Translations under genes and position numbers: made by a program
Part shown: positions 46,342 through 56,948 of the stretch, one piece after another
How the letters are laid out: the number at the start of each line of letters is the position of its first letter
Position numbering within the stretch: position 1 is the first letter of the stretch
NCBI GenBank assembly: GCA_023105745.1
Contig: JALGQZ010000002.1
Span: 79,377,785 to 79,441,784 of the forward strand
From: Austropuccinia psidii
Taxonomy: Eukaryota > Basidiomycota > Pucciniomycetes > Pucciniales > Sphaerophragmiaceae
Length of the DNA stretch: 64,000 nucleotides
Direction of reading: 5' to 3'
The notes under the pieces: model-generated
Database searches by the model: none
What the model was told of the DNA's origin: nothing
Seen by the model: only the letters and a program-made list of their open reading frames with translations

Positions 46342-48262
46342 TGTGAGCCTTGAGGTATATTTTACATACCCAAATCGGCCACAATTATCTTAAAAATAAA
46401 TTTTGAATTATGCATAACTCATAAGTCATGCATATATCCAAAATTCATCATTTCCAATTTCAGAAAAGATGAATAACTCTTTTTTGAGTAAGTAAATCCA
46501 TGGATTTAAGACCAGATTTGGATTCTACACAAAAATTCACCTAGGGTAGCTCCATAGAGTGAATAAGCTCAAATTAACTCTTTGAGGTGGTAAAATGGAA
46601 AATACTTCAATACCACATCATCAATACCACATAAAAGATCCGTGAAAATTTTTGTTTTTCTTAATTTCACACCAAAATAATGGGAAAGTGAGAAATCCCA
46701 TGTTACATATACACTAAGAATAGTGTTATTCATGTTTTGAGCACTTAATATCATGGTATTCTTACATGGACTTTTGGTACACCCATAGTGGATATCTCAC
46801 TTTAAGCTTAAATTACTATTTTGACGTAAAAATTAGGCAAGGGGGACAAAAGACATCAAAGAGAGCCAGGGTACCCAACTTCTGAGGCCTCAGAGGCGTG
46901 GATAGCTCCAGAGCATGGATCCATGGCTCATCTTGGCCCAATTGGTAAACTAAAACTCTTTGGGAACTTGGTTACCAAGTTACACCTACTGTAATCATAA
47001 GAAAATAGCAAATAACCTGCTATTTTGACGTGCCAAGGAGGTAATAAGCTACTTAGGCTCCTGTAACCACGTCAATTCTTGATGAATTTCCATGACTAGA
47101 CCCTAAAAGAGTAATTAAAACCCTTTTGGGATCCATATTCATTGATTTACCTCATAGCAACCAGCAAAATACTGCTATTTGCAATTCTACGTAGAAATGA
47201 GGTAAAAACTTCAAAAATTCATTAAAAATACAATTCTTAATGAATCCTTCTTAAACTTTCAGGACCAATGAAGAACTGTATTATCTATGGTACAACCAAA
47301 AATAATTACAGTTTTACTAGTAAAATTAAAAGTTTTTCTTACAGTCCATTTTTGACCATTCTACGTGAAACACTGAATCTTCAAAAATTCACAGTAATTA
47401 AAACCTGTGATGAAATTGGCAATAACATTGATAACTTTGAGAAATCAATGATTATTTTGGAATAAAAGAAGATTTACTGTTGTTACTCCTTTTATTCTTA
47501 ACCATATTGGGGTTAGTAGTCACGTAAAAGCATCAATTAAGTAATTATGATAATCTTACGTGACAACAGATGATGCAATCATTAATCCAAAAAGGTTTAT
47601 TGTTTTCTCACTCACTGGTTTTTCAGTTTGCTCCATGGCACGCCTCTGTGAGCTGTTGTTGACTTAAAAGAAGCCTCTTCTTGCTGTTTTTTCTGTATCA
47701 TCATCTTATCAATTTATTAAATCATTATTACCAACAAGTAAGTATTGGTTAAAGCTATTCTTAAGTGTTTTAAATCTTTCAGAATCAACCAGAAAGACGT
47801 GAAATCATAGAATCCAACTATATATTGTTGTAATACTGTTATAAATCCTTTTGATCCCTTAAATCCACAATTCCACGTCAAATTTCTCTACTCTTATCTA
47901 TCAATAAGTTCTTTGGAGTATTAGTGAGTCATTTATTTTTAATTCTTAAAGTTTTTCTCTAGTAATAGTTTTCTTCAAGAATTATCTTTATAATTATTCT
48001 TGTAAAAGATAATTATATATTAAAATAATTTTATTATTTTAATAAAGAAGTTTTTATTATTAAATTCTTCTTGTAATTGATTCTTGTAGACAATTACTAC
48101 TCACTGTTATAATCACTAGTAGTGTATAACATGTGAAAGAAATAATTTTATAATTATTTAATTGTGGTTATAATGATTTTTTATTATTATATTTCATAAG
48201 AACAGACATAGTACTGTTGATTAATAGTAATATTATCATCAGTTTCATAGTCAAATCTTACA
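46342..48262 (+). repeat. 3' LTR of element A (LTR family 4)
   Basis: Same length as the 5' LTR (1921 bp) and followed by the ATTAC duplication. Confidence 0.97.
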
Positions 48263-48267
48263 ATTAC

Positions 48268-48556
48268 AGGCCTTTCAGACTCCCTCTGGCTGCATAATTG
48301 GGCCTGAATTTGCCTTGGCATGAGCAGTGATTCAGACATTTGAGCAATTTAGGATGTTTCTTGCTCATTGAATTTCCTGAAAGCAGGATGTGCCATGATA
48401 TTTTCAGTGGCATCATGGCTATGTTCAGGATTTTTGACTTTAATAGTCCAAGTGGTACTCTTGGCATATTTCCTGGCATAAAGTCTAAAAGGACAGTCAA
48501 GCTTTCTTGGGGTGACTGTTTTGGAGGGGCTTTTGTTGGGATTTGGGGTTCCAGAC
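48268..48556 (-). pseudogene. MULE transposase, middle segment
   Basis: Minus-strand coding between elements A and G. It gives the FAR1/MULE N-terminal pattern CPFRLYARKYAKS..W.IKV.NPEHSHD and a helical segment (FRKFNEQETS, AQMSESLLMPRQIQAQL) ending ERPVI. It joins in frame across element A to LQDIYNQVKKIKKDK at 37978, and across element G to the N-terminal segment at 57668. One TAA (after NEQETS) interrupts it. Confidence 0.9.
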
Positions 48557-49294
48557 TGTCACAGGGGCTCTTCTAAAATGAAGAGGGCCTGGCACTCAGT
48601 GAACAGACTTACTTATGGAGGGCTCAGAAGAAATACTCAAATGATAAGAGTAATGGAGTAAGAGGATAAATTCCTAGTCATAAAATAATAAGCATAAAAG
48701 ATAAGAGAGACAAAACAAAAGCAATAATAAAGAGCCAACCACAAATAATCCTGAGTCACTGTTTCAACCTGTTCAGAAAAGAGAAAAGGAATTAATAAGG
48801 ATATGGCCACCAGGACTCTACTGAACAGGTGAGGGAAGGCTAAGACTAACTTAATAAGTAATAAAATAATATTCCAAAAGTGAGAATAAAATAATATTAA
48901 ATAATAAATCAACTATTTTAATTAACTGGGGGAAAAACCCCCAGGTGGGTGAAGAGGGGCTGGTATATGTGAGAAATACCAGCCTTGGAGTTTGAGTGTT
49001 GAGATACTGGCCTGTATGCTGGAAGAAGTTGGATGTGGGATTGAATCCTGTATTGGTGAATCCAATACAGGTGATACAGTCAATACAGGTATTTGCGCCT
49101 GTATTGATGACAGGCCTGTATTTGGTGAATCCTGTATTTGAGTCTTGCCTGTATGGAACTGTATTGAGGTATGAAAACTGTATTGGGTGAATTATTGAAT
49201 GAAACCCCCTTGCTGATTGGGTTCTGAAGGGTATCCATGATATAATGATTTGCTGATGATGATTGGAAATGCCCCTGCCTCCTTGGCTGTGACA
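48557..49294 (-). repeat. 3' LTR of element G
   Basis: 738 bp. It carries an extra 19 bp near 49165 relative to the other LTR, apparently a local duplication around ACTGTATT. It contains a cluster of CCTGTATT and CAATACAGG motifs (49011-49170). Confidence 0.96.
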
Positions 49295-49308
49295 TTATCC
49301 CCCTCTTG
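49295..49308 (-). promoter_or_regulatory. Polypurine tract of element G
   Basis: On the minus strand AAGAGGGGGATAA abuts the TGTCACAGCC start of the 3' LTR. Confidence 0.75.
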
Positions 49309-51108
49309 GAAGTGGTGAGCTCTGAGCACCATAAGTATAGTGAGTCTTGATGAGCTTGCAATCAATTCAAACAGTTCTTTCCCCCAATTCCTTAAGATTT
49401 CCCCTTAAAACTTCTTCTTCAATCAATACTCAAACCAATCTTCATTTGACTATTTGTAGGTATTTTCCCCTTGATTTTGATTGTGAATTTCCTCTGTTCA
49501 TTCAAAACTGCCTTCAATCTTCATAAAATTTTCTTTAATCTTGTCTTGAGTGTCTTCATCAACTTTCTTGAGTCCTCATGGCTTTTGAAAGGTGGTTGAT
49601 TTGGGTTTTTGTCCCAAGACCACTTGAAATCATCATAATTTTGAATTTTAGAGTGTTGGCATAAGGTGGCCAACAATTGAAATTTTGGACCAAATGAGTA
49701 GTCCTGGCCAAAATCCCTGGAAATGTGAATAAATGGGTTTTTGGCCAATTTGCGCAAAAATGCGCAAAATGCGCAAATATGCCATATGTGGCATAAATTG
49801 GTGAAAATACTGAAAAAACTGAAATCTTGTGAAAAAATGGCCTAAAGGTGGGTTTTGGCCATTTTGCGCATTTTTGCGCAAAATGCGCAAATATGCCATA
49901 TTTGGCATATATTGGTGAAAATGATGAAAAAACTGATTTATTGTGAGAAAATGGCCTAAAAGTGGGTTTTGGCCATTTTGCGCATTTTTGCGCAAAGTGC
50001 GCAAATGCGCAATTATAATGATTTTGGCCAAAAAGGCCTTTTGAAGGCTTTTGACAAGAAAAAAGGCCCTTTTGCGCAAAAGTGCGCAAATGCGCAAATT
50101 TGCCAATATGCCTAACTAAGCATATTATGATAAGAATTGATGAAAAATGGCTGTTTTGATGTTTTGAGGTCTGATGTGGCCAATTGTGCCATAGTGCACA
50201 TCTTGATGAAATTGGCCAATTGGGCCATTTGAACAATTGTCTTCTATGAACTTGATTTTTTTCTTGAATATCTTCTTCTTATCCCCTCCTTGATTGGTCA
50301 ATTGCCATAAACACCTTGCTGATTGGGTTTTGGCTTTCAATTTTGATCTTAAGGAATGAGTTTAAGGCTGACTTGAAGAAGTTTTGATGAGGATTATCTG
50401 TAGGTGGTCTTTACCATTACTAGTGTTTTGCTCTTTGATTATTGAATGAATTGACTCCCCAAATGTGATATGGGAGTGATGACTACTGCTTTTTGAAATA
50501 AGAAATAAAAATGAAAAAATAAAAATAAAAATAAAAGATACAAGTAAAAGAAATGAAAAATAAAAAATAAAAATGAAAAAGAATTGAGAGAAAAAGAGAG
50601 TAAAGAAAGAAATAAGAAATTCCTGAGGGTTGTCCTTCTTGTGGTGAGTTTCTTGATTTTGGCCAAAATGTTCTGAAAGATAAAACCAAGCATTTGATGC
50701 TCACAGCGTGGCCAAGGTAATGTTTTACAAGAATTAGACCCCTCAGGGATGCATACCAGGAGATGGAACTTACTTTCATAACTTCCACTCCCCACCAAGC
50801 ACCATAAATGAAAATTGAAATATGCCATAAGATGAATTTGATAATGAATGTCTTGAAAGATAATTTATGGCATGATTAAAGAAGGAAGAGAAAATAAAAG
50901 AAAAGATTGGGCCAAATCTTGATGAAAGGTCCAAATCTTGAGGGTATTATGTTGCAAGGCCTTCTGAACCTGTCCAAAAAATTGACAAGTGCTCACAAAG
51001 TGGCCAAGGTGATGCTTACAACAAATTTGGGTAGAATACCCCCTTAAAGGTGCATGCCAGGAGAGGAACTTACTTTCATAAACTCCAATCCCCACCAAGC
51101 ACCATAAA
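49309..51108 (-). other. Long 3' untranslated region of element G with repeats
   Basis: 1.8 kb between the pol stop and the polypurine tract with no coding domain. It holds a 116-bp tandem repeat rich in TTGCGCA (49735-50100) and a second direct repeat of about 110 bp (50704-50814 and 51000-51112). The long antisense ORFs here follow from the repeats and do not look like a protein family. Confidence 0.7.
49735..50100. repeat. 116-bp tandem repeat with TTGCGCA motifs
   Basis: GGGTTTTGGCCA recurs at about 49735, 49851 and 49967. Each unit contains two or three TTGCGCA/TGCGCAAA motifs, GCCATATNTGGCAT and GGTGAAAAT. The third unit diverges into a further run of GCGCAAA motifs to 50098. Confidence 0.88.
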
Positions 51109-51112
51109 TCAA
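50704..51112 (-). repeat. Pair of ~110-bp direct repeats after the pol stop of G
   Basis: On the minus strand TTTATGGTGCTTGGTGGGGA starts both copies and TGAAAGTAAGTTCC follows in both. The first copy begins immediately at the pol stop codon. Confidence 0.85.
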
Positions 51113-54100
51113 ACTCTTGAGGCATTTGGGCCAGGCTTGTCTGGATACAAAGTGTGAAAGTCCTTGACAAGGTCTGGGGAGTTGGTAAGGTTGGAAGCTG
51201 GTTCCCAAGTTGTTCTTTCTGGGTCTTCATTGAATCCTTTCCACTCCACTAAATACCATAATGAACCTCTCTTGAGTTTTGAGTCCAGAACCTGAGCCAC
51301 TTCCCATTCTTCTTGCTCTTCCACTATTACTGGAGGTGGTGGCAATTGGTGTCGATTTGGGATAGTTGATTGCTTCACTGGTTCTAACAAGGACACATGG
51401 AAAACAGGGTGAACTGACTTCCATTGTTGAGGCAACTTGAGGTGATATGCATGGCTGCCAATCTTCTTGAGAACTTCAAAGGGTCCCAACCATCTTTCTG
51501 AAAGTTTCTTGGTGGGTCTTGTTGTCTTGATGTTCTTGGAAGCTAGCCATACTTTGTCCCCAGGTTGGAAATCAGGTGGAATTGCTCTATTTCTATCTGC
51601 ATACTTCTTGAATCTTCTTATTGCTGACTCTAATTCTTCTTTGACAACTTGCTGTACTGATTGGAGTTTTGTTGATAACTTTCCAGCAGGTGAATCTTGA
51701 GAAACATGGATTGAGTCAAAGCTGGGATTTCTTCCATAAATGGTGAAAAAAGGTGATTGCTTTGTGGATGAATGTTCTGCATTATTATAGGCAAATTCAG
51801 CCAGAGGGAGCCAGGTGTGCCAGTCATCTTGATGGTAACTGACATACATCCAAAGATACTGTTCTAGAATCTGATTTACCCTCTCTGTCTGTCCATCTGT
51901 TTCAGGGTGAAATACAGTTGAAAGATCTCTTGATATCTTGAGCTGCTGACATAATTGGGTCCAGAATGATGAAACAAATAAGGAACCTCTATCACTAACA
52001 ATACTGATTGGAAGACCATGTTTGGAAAAGACATGATTAATGAATATTTGAGCTAAGTCCAAAGCAGTGATTGCTGAATAAGTTGGAATAAATATTGCCA
52101 TTTTTGAAAATCTGTCTACGACTACTAAAATTGAATCAAAGTTGCTTGACAAGGGCAATTGAGTGATAAAGTCCATTGATAAAGAATTCCAAGGACCAGA
52201 TGGAATTTGAAGAGGCTTGAGTAATCCAAACTTCTTATGGTGGATGTTCTTGTTTCTTGAACATTGCTGACATGAGGACACATAGTCCTTGATGATTTGA
52301 TTCATGCCAGCCCAATAAAAATCCCTCTTGATGAGCTTGAGGGTCTTCTCCTGGCCAGGATGGCCAGCCAACGGTGAGTCGTGACGCTTTTGAAGAATGT
52401 CCAATTGAATTTCATGATTGCTTGGAATGACTACTCTATCTTTGAACAATAATAATTTTGCTTGAGGTTCAAGAGAATAGTCTGGGACTGATTCTCCTCT
52501 TGCTAATTTCTTGAGGATTTCCTTATAGTCTTTGTCTTGCCATACTTGTCTTTGGATCTGATCAACTAAATCTGAAAAAATTTCAACTTTTCTGGAAAAG
52601 AATCTTGACTCTTGAATTTCATTTTGCTTGAGAACTTGATGAAAGTTTTGAGGATTCTTGCTGATGAAATCCACCCCCCTCTCTGGGTACACGTCGTCCC
52701 GACGTGACAAGGCATCTGGTAAAGTGGCCAGCCTGCCTGGGCGGTAAGTGATAACAAAGTGAAATTCAGACAAAAATTCAGCCCAACGGGCTTGACGACG
52801 AGTAAGGACTTTAGAGGACATAAAATATTGGAGAGAACAATGGTCTGTCAAGACCTCAAAAGAATCAGAAAGAGAAAGGAGAAAGGCTCTCCAGCGCTTG
52901 AGAGCCCAAACTATGCCAAGGAGTTCCTTGTCATGAATTTCATAGTTGAGTTCAGCTGGTAAGAGCTTGCGACTATCAAATGCAATGGGATGCTTTCCTG
53001 AGTCATTCACCTGACTCAGTACAGCACCCAAGGCATAATCAGAGGCATCAGTCTCTACAATAGTTGGGAGAGAAGGATTAAAGTGAGAGAGGATAGGAGC
53101 AGTGGTGAAAGCTTCTTTGAGTATGTGAAACTGGCTAAGAGCTTCCTCATTGAAGATGAAGGGAGAATCTTTTTTGAGAAGGGAAGTGAGAGCAGAGATT
53201 TTTTTGGAATAATTTTTAATGAAACGACGATAAAAGTTGGCAAAGCCAAGGAAAGATTGGAGGGCCTTGATGTTCTTGGGCTGAGGCCAATTGAGGATTT
53301 GTTGAACTTTTGAAGAATCCATCTTGAGGCCATCACTTGAAACAACATAGCCCAAGTATTCCACACTTGAGGCATGGAATACACACTTGGAGGCTTTAGC
53401 AAACAAATTATTGTCTCTCAGTCTTTGGAGAACAGAGGCCACATGTTTAAAATGTTCATCCAAAGAGCTAGAGAAGACCATAATATCATCTAAGTACACT
53501 ACAACAAAAATATCCAAATAATCTGCAAAGATATCATTCACAAGATTTTGGAATGAAGCTGGAGCATTGGTTAAGCCAAATGGCATAACCAAATACTCAT
53601 AACTGCCATATTTGGTTCTAAAGGCAGTTAAATGCTCATCCCCCTCTTTAATTCTCAGGAGATTATAAGCACCACGCAGATCTATCTTGGAGAAGATAGT
53701 AGCACCGTTAAAGACGGTAAGAAGCTGATTCATTGGAGGAACAGGATACCTGTTCTTCCTAGTGACAGCATTAAGTTTGCGGTAGTCAACACACAAACGA
53801 AGACCACCATCCTTTTTCTTAACAAAAAGGACAGGTGCTCCTGTTGAGGAGGAGCTTGGTCTGATGAACCCCTTCTCTACATTCTCTGAAATGTAGGCCC
53901 GCAGTGTTTCTGACTCATTCTTTGATAGAGAGTAGATAACACCAACTGGAGGTAGAAGACCCTCCAGTTCGATATGATGATCACAGGCACGGTGTGGAGG
54001 AAGTTTCTCTGATTTCACTTTGGAGAATACATCCAAATATTTGTGATAAACAGGAGGGACTACCTTCAGCACAGTTTCAATCTCTTCTGGCTCTTCCTCC

Positions 54101-54843
54101 TCATCCCACTGCTCCTCCAGGGAGGCATGAAAAGATAAAGGAGGAAGGTCCATATCCCCTTGAAAGAGATGAAGTGAAGATATAGCAACATCTTCTCCAA
54201 CATCTTTTATCTCTTTGAAGACTTCATCTCTTAATGGAAGTAATGACTGAGAGGGAAAAATGGAGGGGTTATGGACAGAAGGAGGAAGGGAAGGTGTCTT
54301 AAGTTCACCAACCAGAGCAACACTGTTGACAGCAGTGGAAAAGTCATTACTAGTAGAAGAAATAATACCACTAGAATCCTTATGACTAGAATCATAGGTG
54401 ATCAATCCATTTTTCCAATCAATAATGGGATTAAAATGGTAAAGAAAATCATAGCCCAATATTAGGTCTTCTCCCTTGGGTGAATCTATGATAAAGAAAT
54501 CCCATTCAAAGCTTGGGAAGGAAGGTAAATCAACAACCCACTTGGTATAATGGGTGATGAACAGGGAAGTGGATTCACTGGAATCCAGAATGAAAAGAGG
54601 AATCTTTTCAGGGAGCTCTGACATGGTCAATGAGTACTTGAGAACAAAATTCTTTGCAATAAAGGAGTTTGTAGCACCAGAATCAATGAGAATACTATAA
54701 AAAATATCAGAGATTGAAGAAAAAATAAGAAATTTTAAAGATTTCTTGACACTAGTATTCAGAGTGCACAATTGTGCTCTTGAAGGAAATAAGTGAGAAC
54801 CATTGAACACATCATGATTCCCACTCAGGCTTTTCCCTGCTTG
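51109..54843 (-). CDS. pol: Pol polyprotein of element G (expressed by -1 frameshift)
   Basis: The frame opens at 54843, overlaps the end of gag, and runs 1233 codons from the first GTG at 54807 region to the TGA at 51109. Numbering from that GTG: aspartic protease D43-S-G; RT about 270-480 with YLDD at 439-442; RNase H with D588, E629, D656, D699; integrase zinc ligands H810, H817, C847, C850; catalytic D880, D940, E976 (35 residues between the last two, as usual); chromodomain about 1168-1222 (VAQVLDSKLKRGSLWYLVEW). All key residues are present and no stop or frameshift is seen. It makes the enzymes that copy and insert the element. Its own start is not an ATG, in line with expression as Gag-Pol. 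Confidence 0.95.
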   Translation of the reverse strand, partial: QAGKSLSGNHDVFNGSHLFPSRAQLCTLNTSVKKSLKFLIFSSISDIFYSILIDSGATNSFIAKNFVLKYSLTMSELPEKIPLFILDSSESTSLFITHYTKWVVDLPSFPSFEWDFFIIDSPKGEDLILGYDFLYHFNPIIDWKNGLITYDSSHKDSSGIISSTSNDFSTAVNSVALVGELKTPSLPPSVHNPSIFPSQSLLPLRDEVFKEIKDVGEDVAISSLHLFQGDMDLPPLSFHASLEEQWDEEEEPEEIETVLKVVPPVYHKYLDVFSKVKSEKLPPHRACDHHIELEGLLPPVGVIYSLSKNESETLRAYISENVEKGFIRPSSSSTGAPVLFVKKKDGGLRLCVDYRKLNAVTRKNRYPVPPMNQLLTVFNGATIFSKIDLRGAYNLLRIKEGDEHLTAFRTKYGSYEYLVMPFGLTNAPASFQNLVNDIFADYLDIFVVVYLDDIMVFSSSLDEHFKHVASVLQRLRDNNLFAKASKCVFHASSVEYLGYVVSSDGLKMDSSKVQQILNWPQPKNIKALQSFLGFANFYRRFIKNYSKKISALTSLLKKDSPFIFNEEALSQFHILKEAFTTAPILSHFNPSLPTIVETDASDYALGAVLSQVNDSGKHPIAFDSRKLLPAELNYEIHDKELLGIVWALKRWRAFLLSLSDSFEVLTDHCSLQYFMSSKVLTRRQARWAEFLSEFHFVITYRPGRLATLPDALSRRDDVYPERGVDFISKNPQNFHQVLKQNEIQESRFFSRKVEIFSDLVDQIQRQVWQDKDYKEILKKLARGESVPDYSLEPQAKLLLFKDRVVIPSNHEIQLDILQKRHDSPLAGHPGQEKTLKLIKRDFYWAGMNQIIKDYVSSCQQCSRNKNIHHKKFGLLKPLQIPSGPWNSLSMDFITQLPLSSNFDSILVVVDRFSKMAIFIPTYSAITALDLAQIFINHVFSKHGLPISIVSDRGSLFVSSFWTQLCQQLKISRDLSTVFHPETDGQTERVNQILEQYLWMYVSYHQDDWHTWLPLAEFAYNNAEHSSTKQSPFFTIYGRNPSFDSIHVSQDSPAGKLSTKLQSVQQVVKEELESAIRRFKKYADRNRAIPPDFQPGDKVWLASKNIKTTRPTKKLSERWLGPFEVLKKIGSHAYHLKLPQQWKSVHPVFHVSLLEPVKQSTIPNRHQLPPPPVIVEEQEEWEVAQVLDSKLKRGSLWYLVEWKGFNEDPERTTWEPASNLTNSPDLVKDFHTLYPDKPGPNASRV
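54793..54837 (-). promoter_or_regulatory. Programmed -1 ribosomal frameshift site, gag-pol of element G
   Basis: The heptamer G GGA AAA (54837-54831) is in the gag phase, followed by GCC TGA. Slipping back one base enters the pol frame exactly. Six bases downstream, GTGGGAA (54824-54818) can pair with TTCTCAC (54799-54793) around an 18-base loop, giving a 7-bp stem at the usual spacing. This matches the X XXY YYZ rule for retroelement frameshifting. Confidence 0.75.
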
Positions 54844-56186
54844 CTAGGGAAGCCTTCTGATGATCCTTGCCTATTCTCAGGCCTCTTGAAGCATTTTTCA
54901 AATGGGTGCTTTCCACCACAATAATTGCACAAGCCTTCTTTAATACTCCTCTCCTTTTCAGAACCAATTAATTTGTTGTCCTTATTGAGGAGAGCAGCAT
55001 GAGGCTTGTCTTTGGAAATTTGAAAATTCTTCCCCTTCTTATTCTTATTGTGATAAGGCTTCTTGGATGATGAACTTTGAGAAGGCTTGGAGAAATTGGA
55101 TCCAATGATTGGAGGCTTCTTCTCTTGATGACTGCCCTTTTCCTTTTGCCTCTCATGATATCCTGTGTCTAATTCTAAAGTGACATCCATAAGTTCTTGA
55201 AGAGTGTCAAAAGTTCCAGGGTGAGAAGCCAATTGGTCCAACAATCTTGATGCCAAGCCTCTTCTATACACATGAATGTAAGCTCTTTCCCCCCAATCTC
55301 CAATTCTTGACATTAAGCTTCTGAAATCTGCTATGTACAAGGAAACATGACCATTTTCCTTCATCCTCAAATTGTCCAACTCTTGTTCAGCTTTCCTGAC
55401 TTCATTGGGGTCACCAAACAGAGTGAATAATTGAGATTCAAATAATGGCCAATTATTGAGGAGGTAGGAAGGGTCTTCATTGGAAATATTTGAGAGGTAA
55501 GGCTCAATCCATTTGCCAGCTCTACCAGTAAGAAAAGAAGTTGAGTAAAAAACCTTCTTCCTGTCAGAGAAGAAGTTTGCTGGATCATTATGGAAAATCA
55601 GTTGACAGGATTGGATAAATCCTCTCAACTTATGAGCTTGAGTACCATCAAAAGAATCAGGTGCCTTCATTGATGGAGTCTTGAATGCAGGGACTTTTGA
55701 AGTTTCCCTTGGGGCAACTGCTTGAGTGAGTTGTCCCATGAACTGAGTCATTTGCTCCATCATCTTGAGGAGACTTGGTTCAGTTTTAGAGACAGGAGGT
55801 TGACTAGAAAGGGCTAGATTAGAACCCTGAGGCACCTCTGGAGCATTTGCCAAGGCATCTGCCACTTCAGTCTCCCCAGAATCATCCTCTTCCACAGACT
55901 CTTCCCCCTCCTCATCTTCAACTTCCCCTAATCTTGCTCTTGCACCTTCAGACATGCCAGGGTAGCCACCCAAAAGTCCAGAGAAGGATCTTGATCTTCT
56001 AGATTTCATTCCACCTCTTCTTGAGGGTGCTGCTCCTTCCATTGGTGGTCCTCTGTCCAAATTTGCACTCAGTTGATGAACTGATGGTGTGCGGTCGAGA
56101 GGAGCCCTTGCTGTAGGAGTGAGAACAGCTGGAATCTTCTGGGATCTAGTTTGCTTGGCTGGGGGACTATGCTGAACTGGCATCAT
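54825..56186 (-). CDS. gag: Gag protein of element G
   Basis: 453 codons from the first ATG (56186; a second ATG follows directly) to TGA 54827-54825. The N-terminal ~150 residues are S/P/R-rich then acidic (EDEEGEESVEEDD), probably disordered. Then comes a retrotransposon gag/capsid domain (APDSFDGTQAHKLRGFIQSC, WIEPYLSNIS, LFTLFGDPNEVRKAEQELDN, VSLYIADFRSLMSRIGDW), a basic linker with SSSKK and KNKKGKNF, and a CCHC-type knuckle CNYCGGKHPFEKC (C-x2-C-x3-H-x4-C) near the end. It forms the particle shell and binds RNA. It ends in the overlap that contains the frameshift site. Confidence 0.95.
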   Translation of the reverse strand: MMPVQHSPPAKQTRSQKIPAVLTPTARAPLDRTPSVHQLSANLDRGPPMEGAAPSRRGGMKSRRSRSFSGLLGGYPGMSEGARARLGEVEDEEGEESVEEDDSGETEVADALANAPEVPQGSNLALSSQPPVSKTEPSLLKMMEQMTQFMGQLTQAVAPRETSKVPAFKTPSMKAPDSFDGTQAHKLRGFIQSCQLIFHNDPANFFSDRKKVFYSTSFLTGRAGKWIEPYLSNISNEDPSYLLNNWPLFESQLFTLFGDPNEVRKAEQELDNLRMKENGHVSLYIADFRSLMSRIGDWGERAYIHVYRRGLASRLLDQLASHPGTFDTLQELMDVTLELDTGYHERQKEKGSHQEKKPPIIGSNFSKPSQSSSSKKPYHNKNKKGKNFQISKDKPHAALLNKDNKLIGSEKERSIKEGLCNYCGGKHPFEKCFKRPENRQGSSEGFPSKQGKA

Positions 56187-56948
56187 GAAAGAAGAATGAA
56201 TAAAACTTGATGATACCTTGAATAAAATAAGGCTTGACCAAAACAATCAAATGAGAATCTTGATGAACTTGAGAAATCAATCAATAGTCTTGAAGTGAAT
56301 CAATATGAATAAATCTTGAAGAGTGAAGATGACAAAGTCAAATTCTTATGAATAATCAATTTCAATCAATAAGTCAAATCAAGCCAATCAAAATCAAATC
56401 AATTAAGTCTTGAGGAATTCAATCAATATCTTCAAAAATCAATTCAATTTTCTTGAGGAATCAAATTCAAATCAATAAATCCAATCAGATCTTGAGGATA
56501 AATCAGGTATCTTGAAGAATCAAATCAAGTCAATCAAATCAAATCAAATCAATCAGGTCAATTCAAAATCTTGAGGTGAAATCAATGTCTTGAACAATCA
56601 ATCAATCAATAATCTTGAGAAATTTCAATCAAAACCACTGAATACCCCAAATCAAATAACCCTGAATGATGAATCAATTAACCCAACTAATTCCAAGCAA
56701 TAAAACCTGAATAAACCTGAATTCAAACAAAAGAGAGATGAAGATGATAGAGAATAAAGTGAATTGGTCAGCAGAATAGAGAAATTAGAAAGAATAAATT
56801 TTCATGAGAATGAAATGAGAGAGATGAAAATTGATGAAAATCATAAAATCATTAAAGTTCATAATCATTAAAAGATCATAATAGAAGAATGAGAGAAATG
56901 AATAAAATGAATGAAAAGAAAGAAGCAATTATGAGTTAATTAAAATAA
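56187..56948 (-). other. 5' leader of element G
   Basis: Untranslated region between 5' LTR and gag, dominated in plus orientation by repeated AATCAATCAA and TCTTGA motifs. The bases next to the LTR (TTATTTTAATTAACTC on the element strand) do not look like a usual TGG-type tRNA site. Confidence 0.7.

Larger units (their letters stand above)
37979..48262 (+). mobile_element. Full-length Ty3/gypsy chromovirus, element A
   Basis: It is 10,284 bp with two 1921-bp LTRs (37979-39899 and 46342-48262) that start TGTGAGCCTTGAGG and end AATCTTACA. The perfect target duplication ATTAC is at 37974-37978 and 48263-48267. Domain order is gag, protease, RT, RNase H, integrase, chromodomain. By eye the LTRs differ at only about a dozen to fifteen positions, so the insertion is recent. 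It sits inside the MULE transposase. Despite its youth the coding region carries stops and a mutated RT active site. Confidence 0.97.

Noticed and set aside
49735..50100. Regular repeats that could be read as a CRISPR array
   Set aside because: The units are 116 bp and contiguous with no unique spacers, in a eukaryotic retrotransposon.
49559..50236. Minus-strand ORFs of 225 and 152 codons in the 3' region of element G
   Set aside because: They are read through the tandem repeat and consist of repeated HFAQKCAKWPKP-type peptides; the repeat has no stop in these frames.
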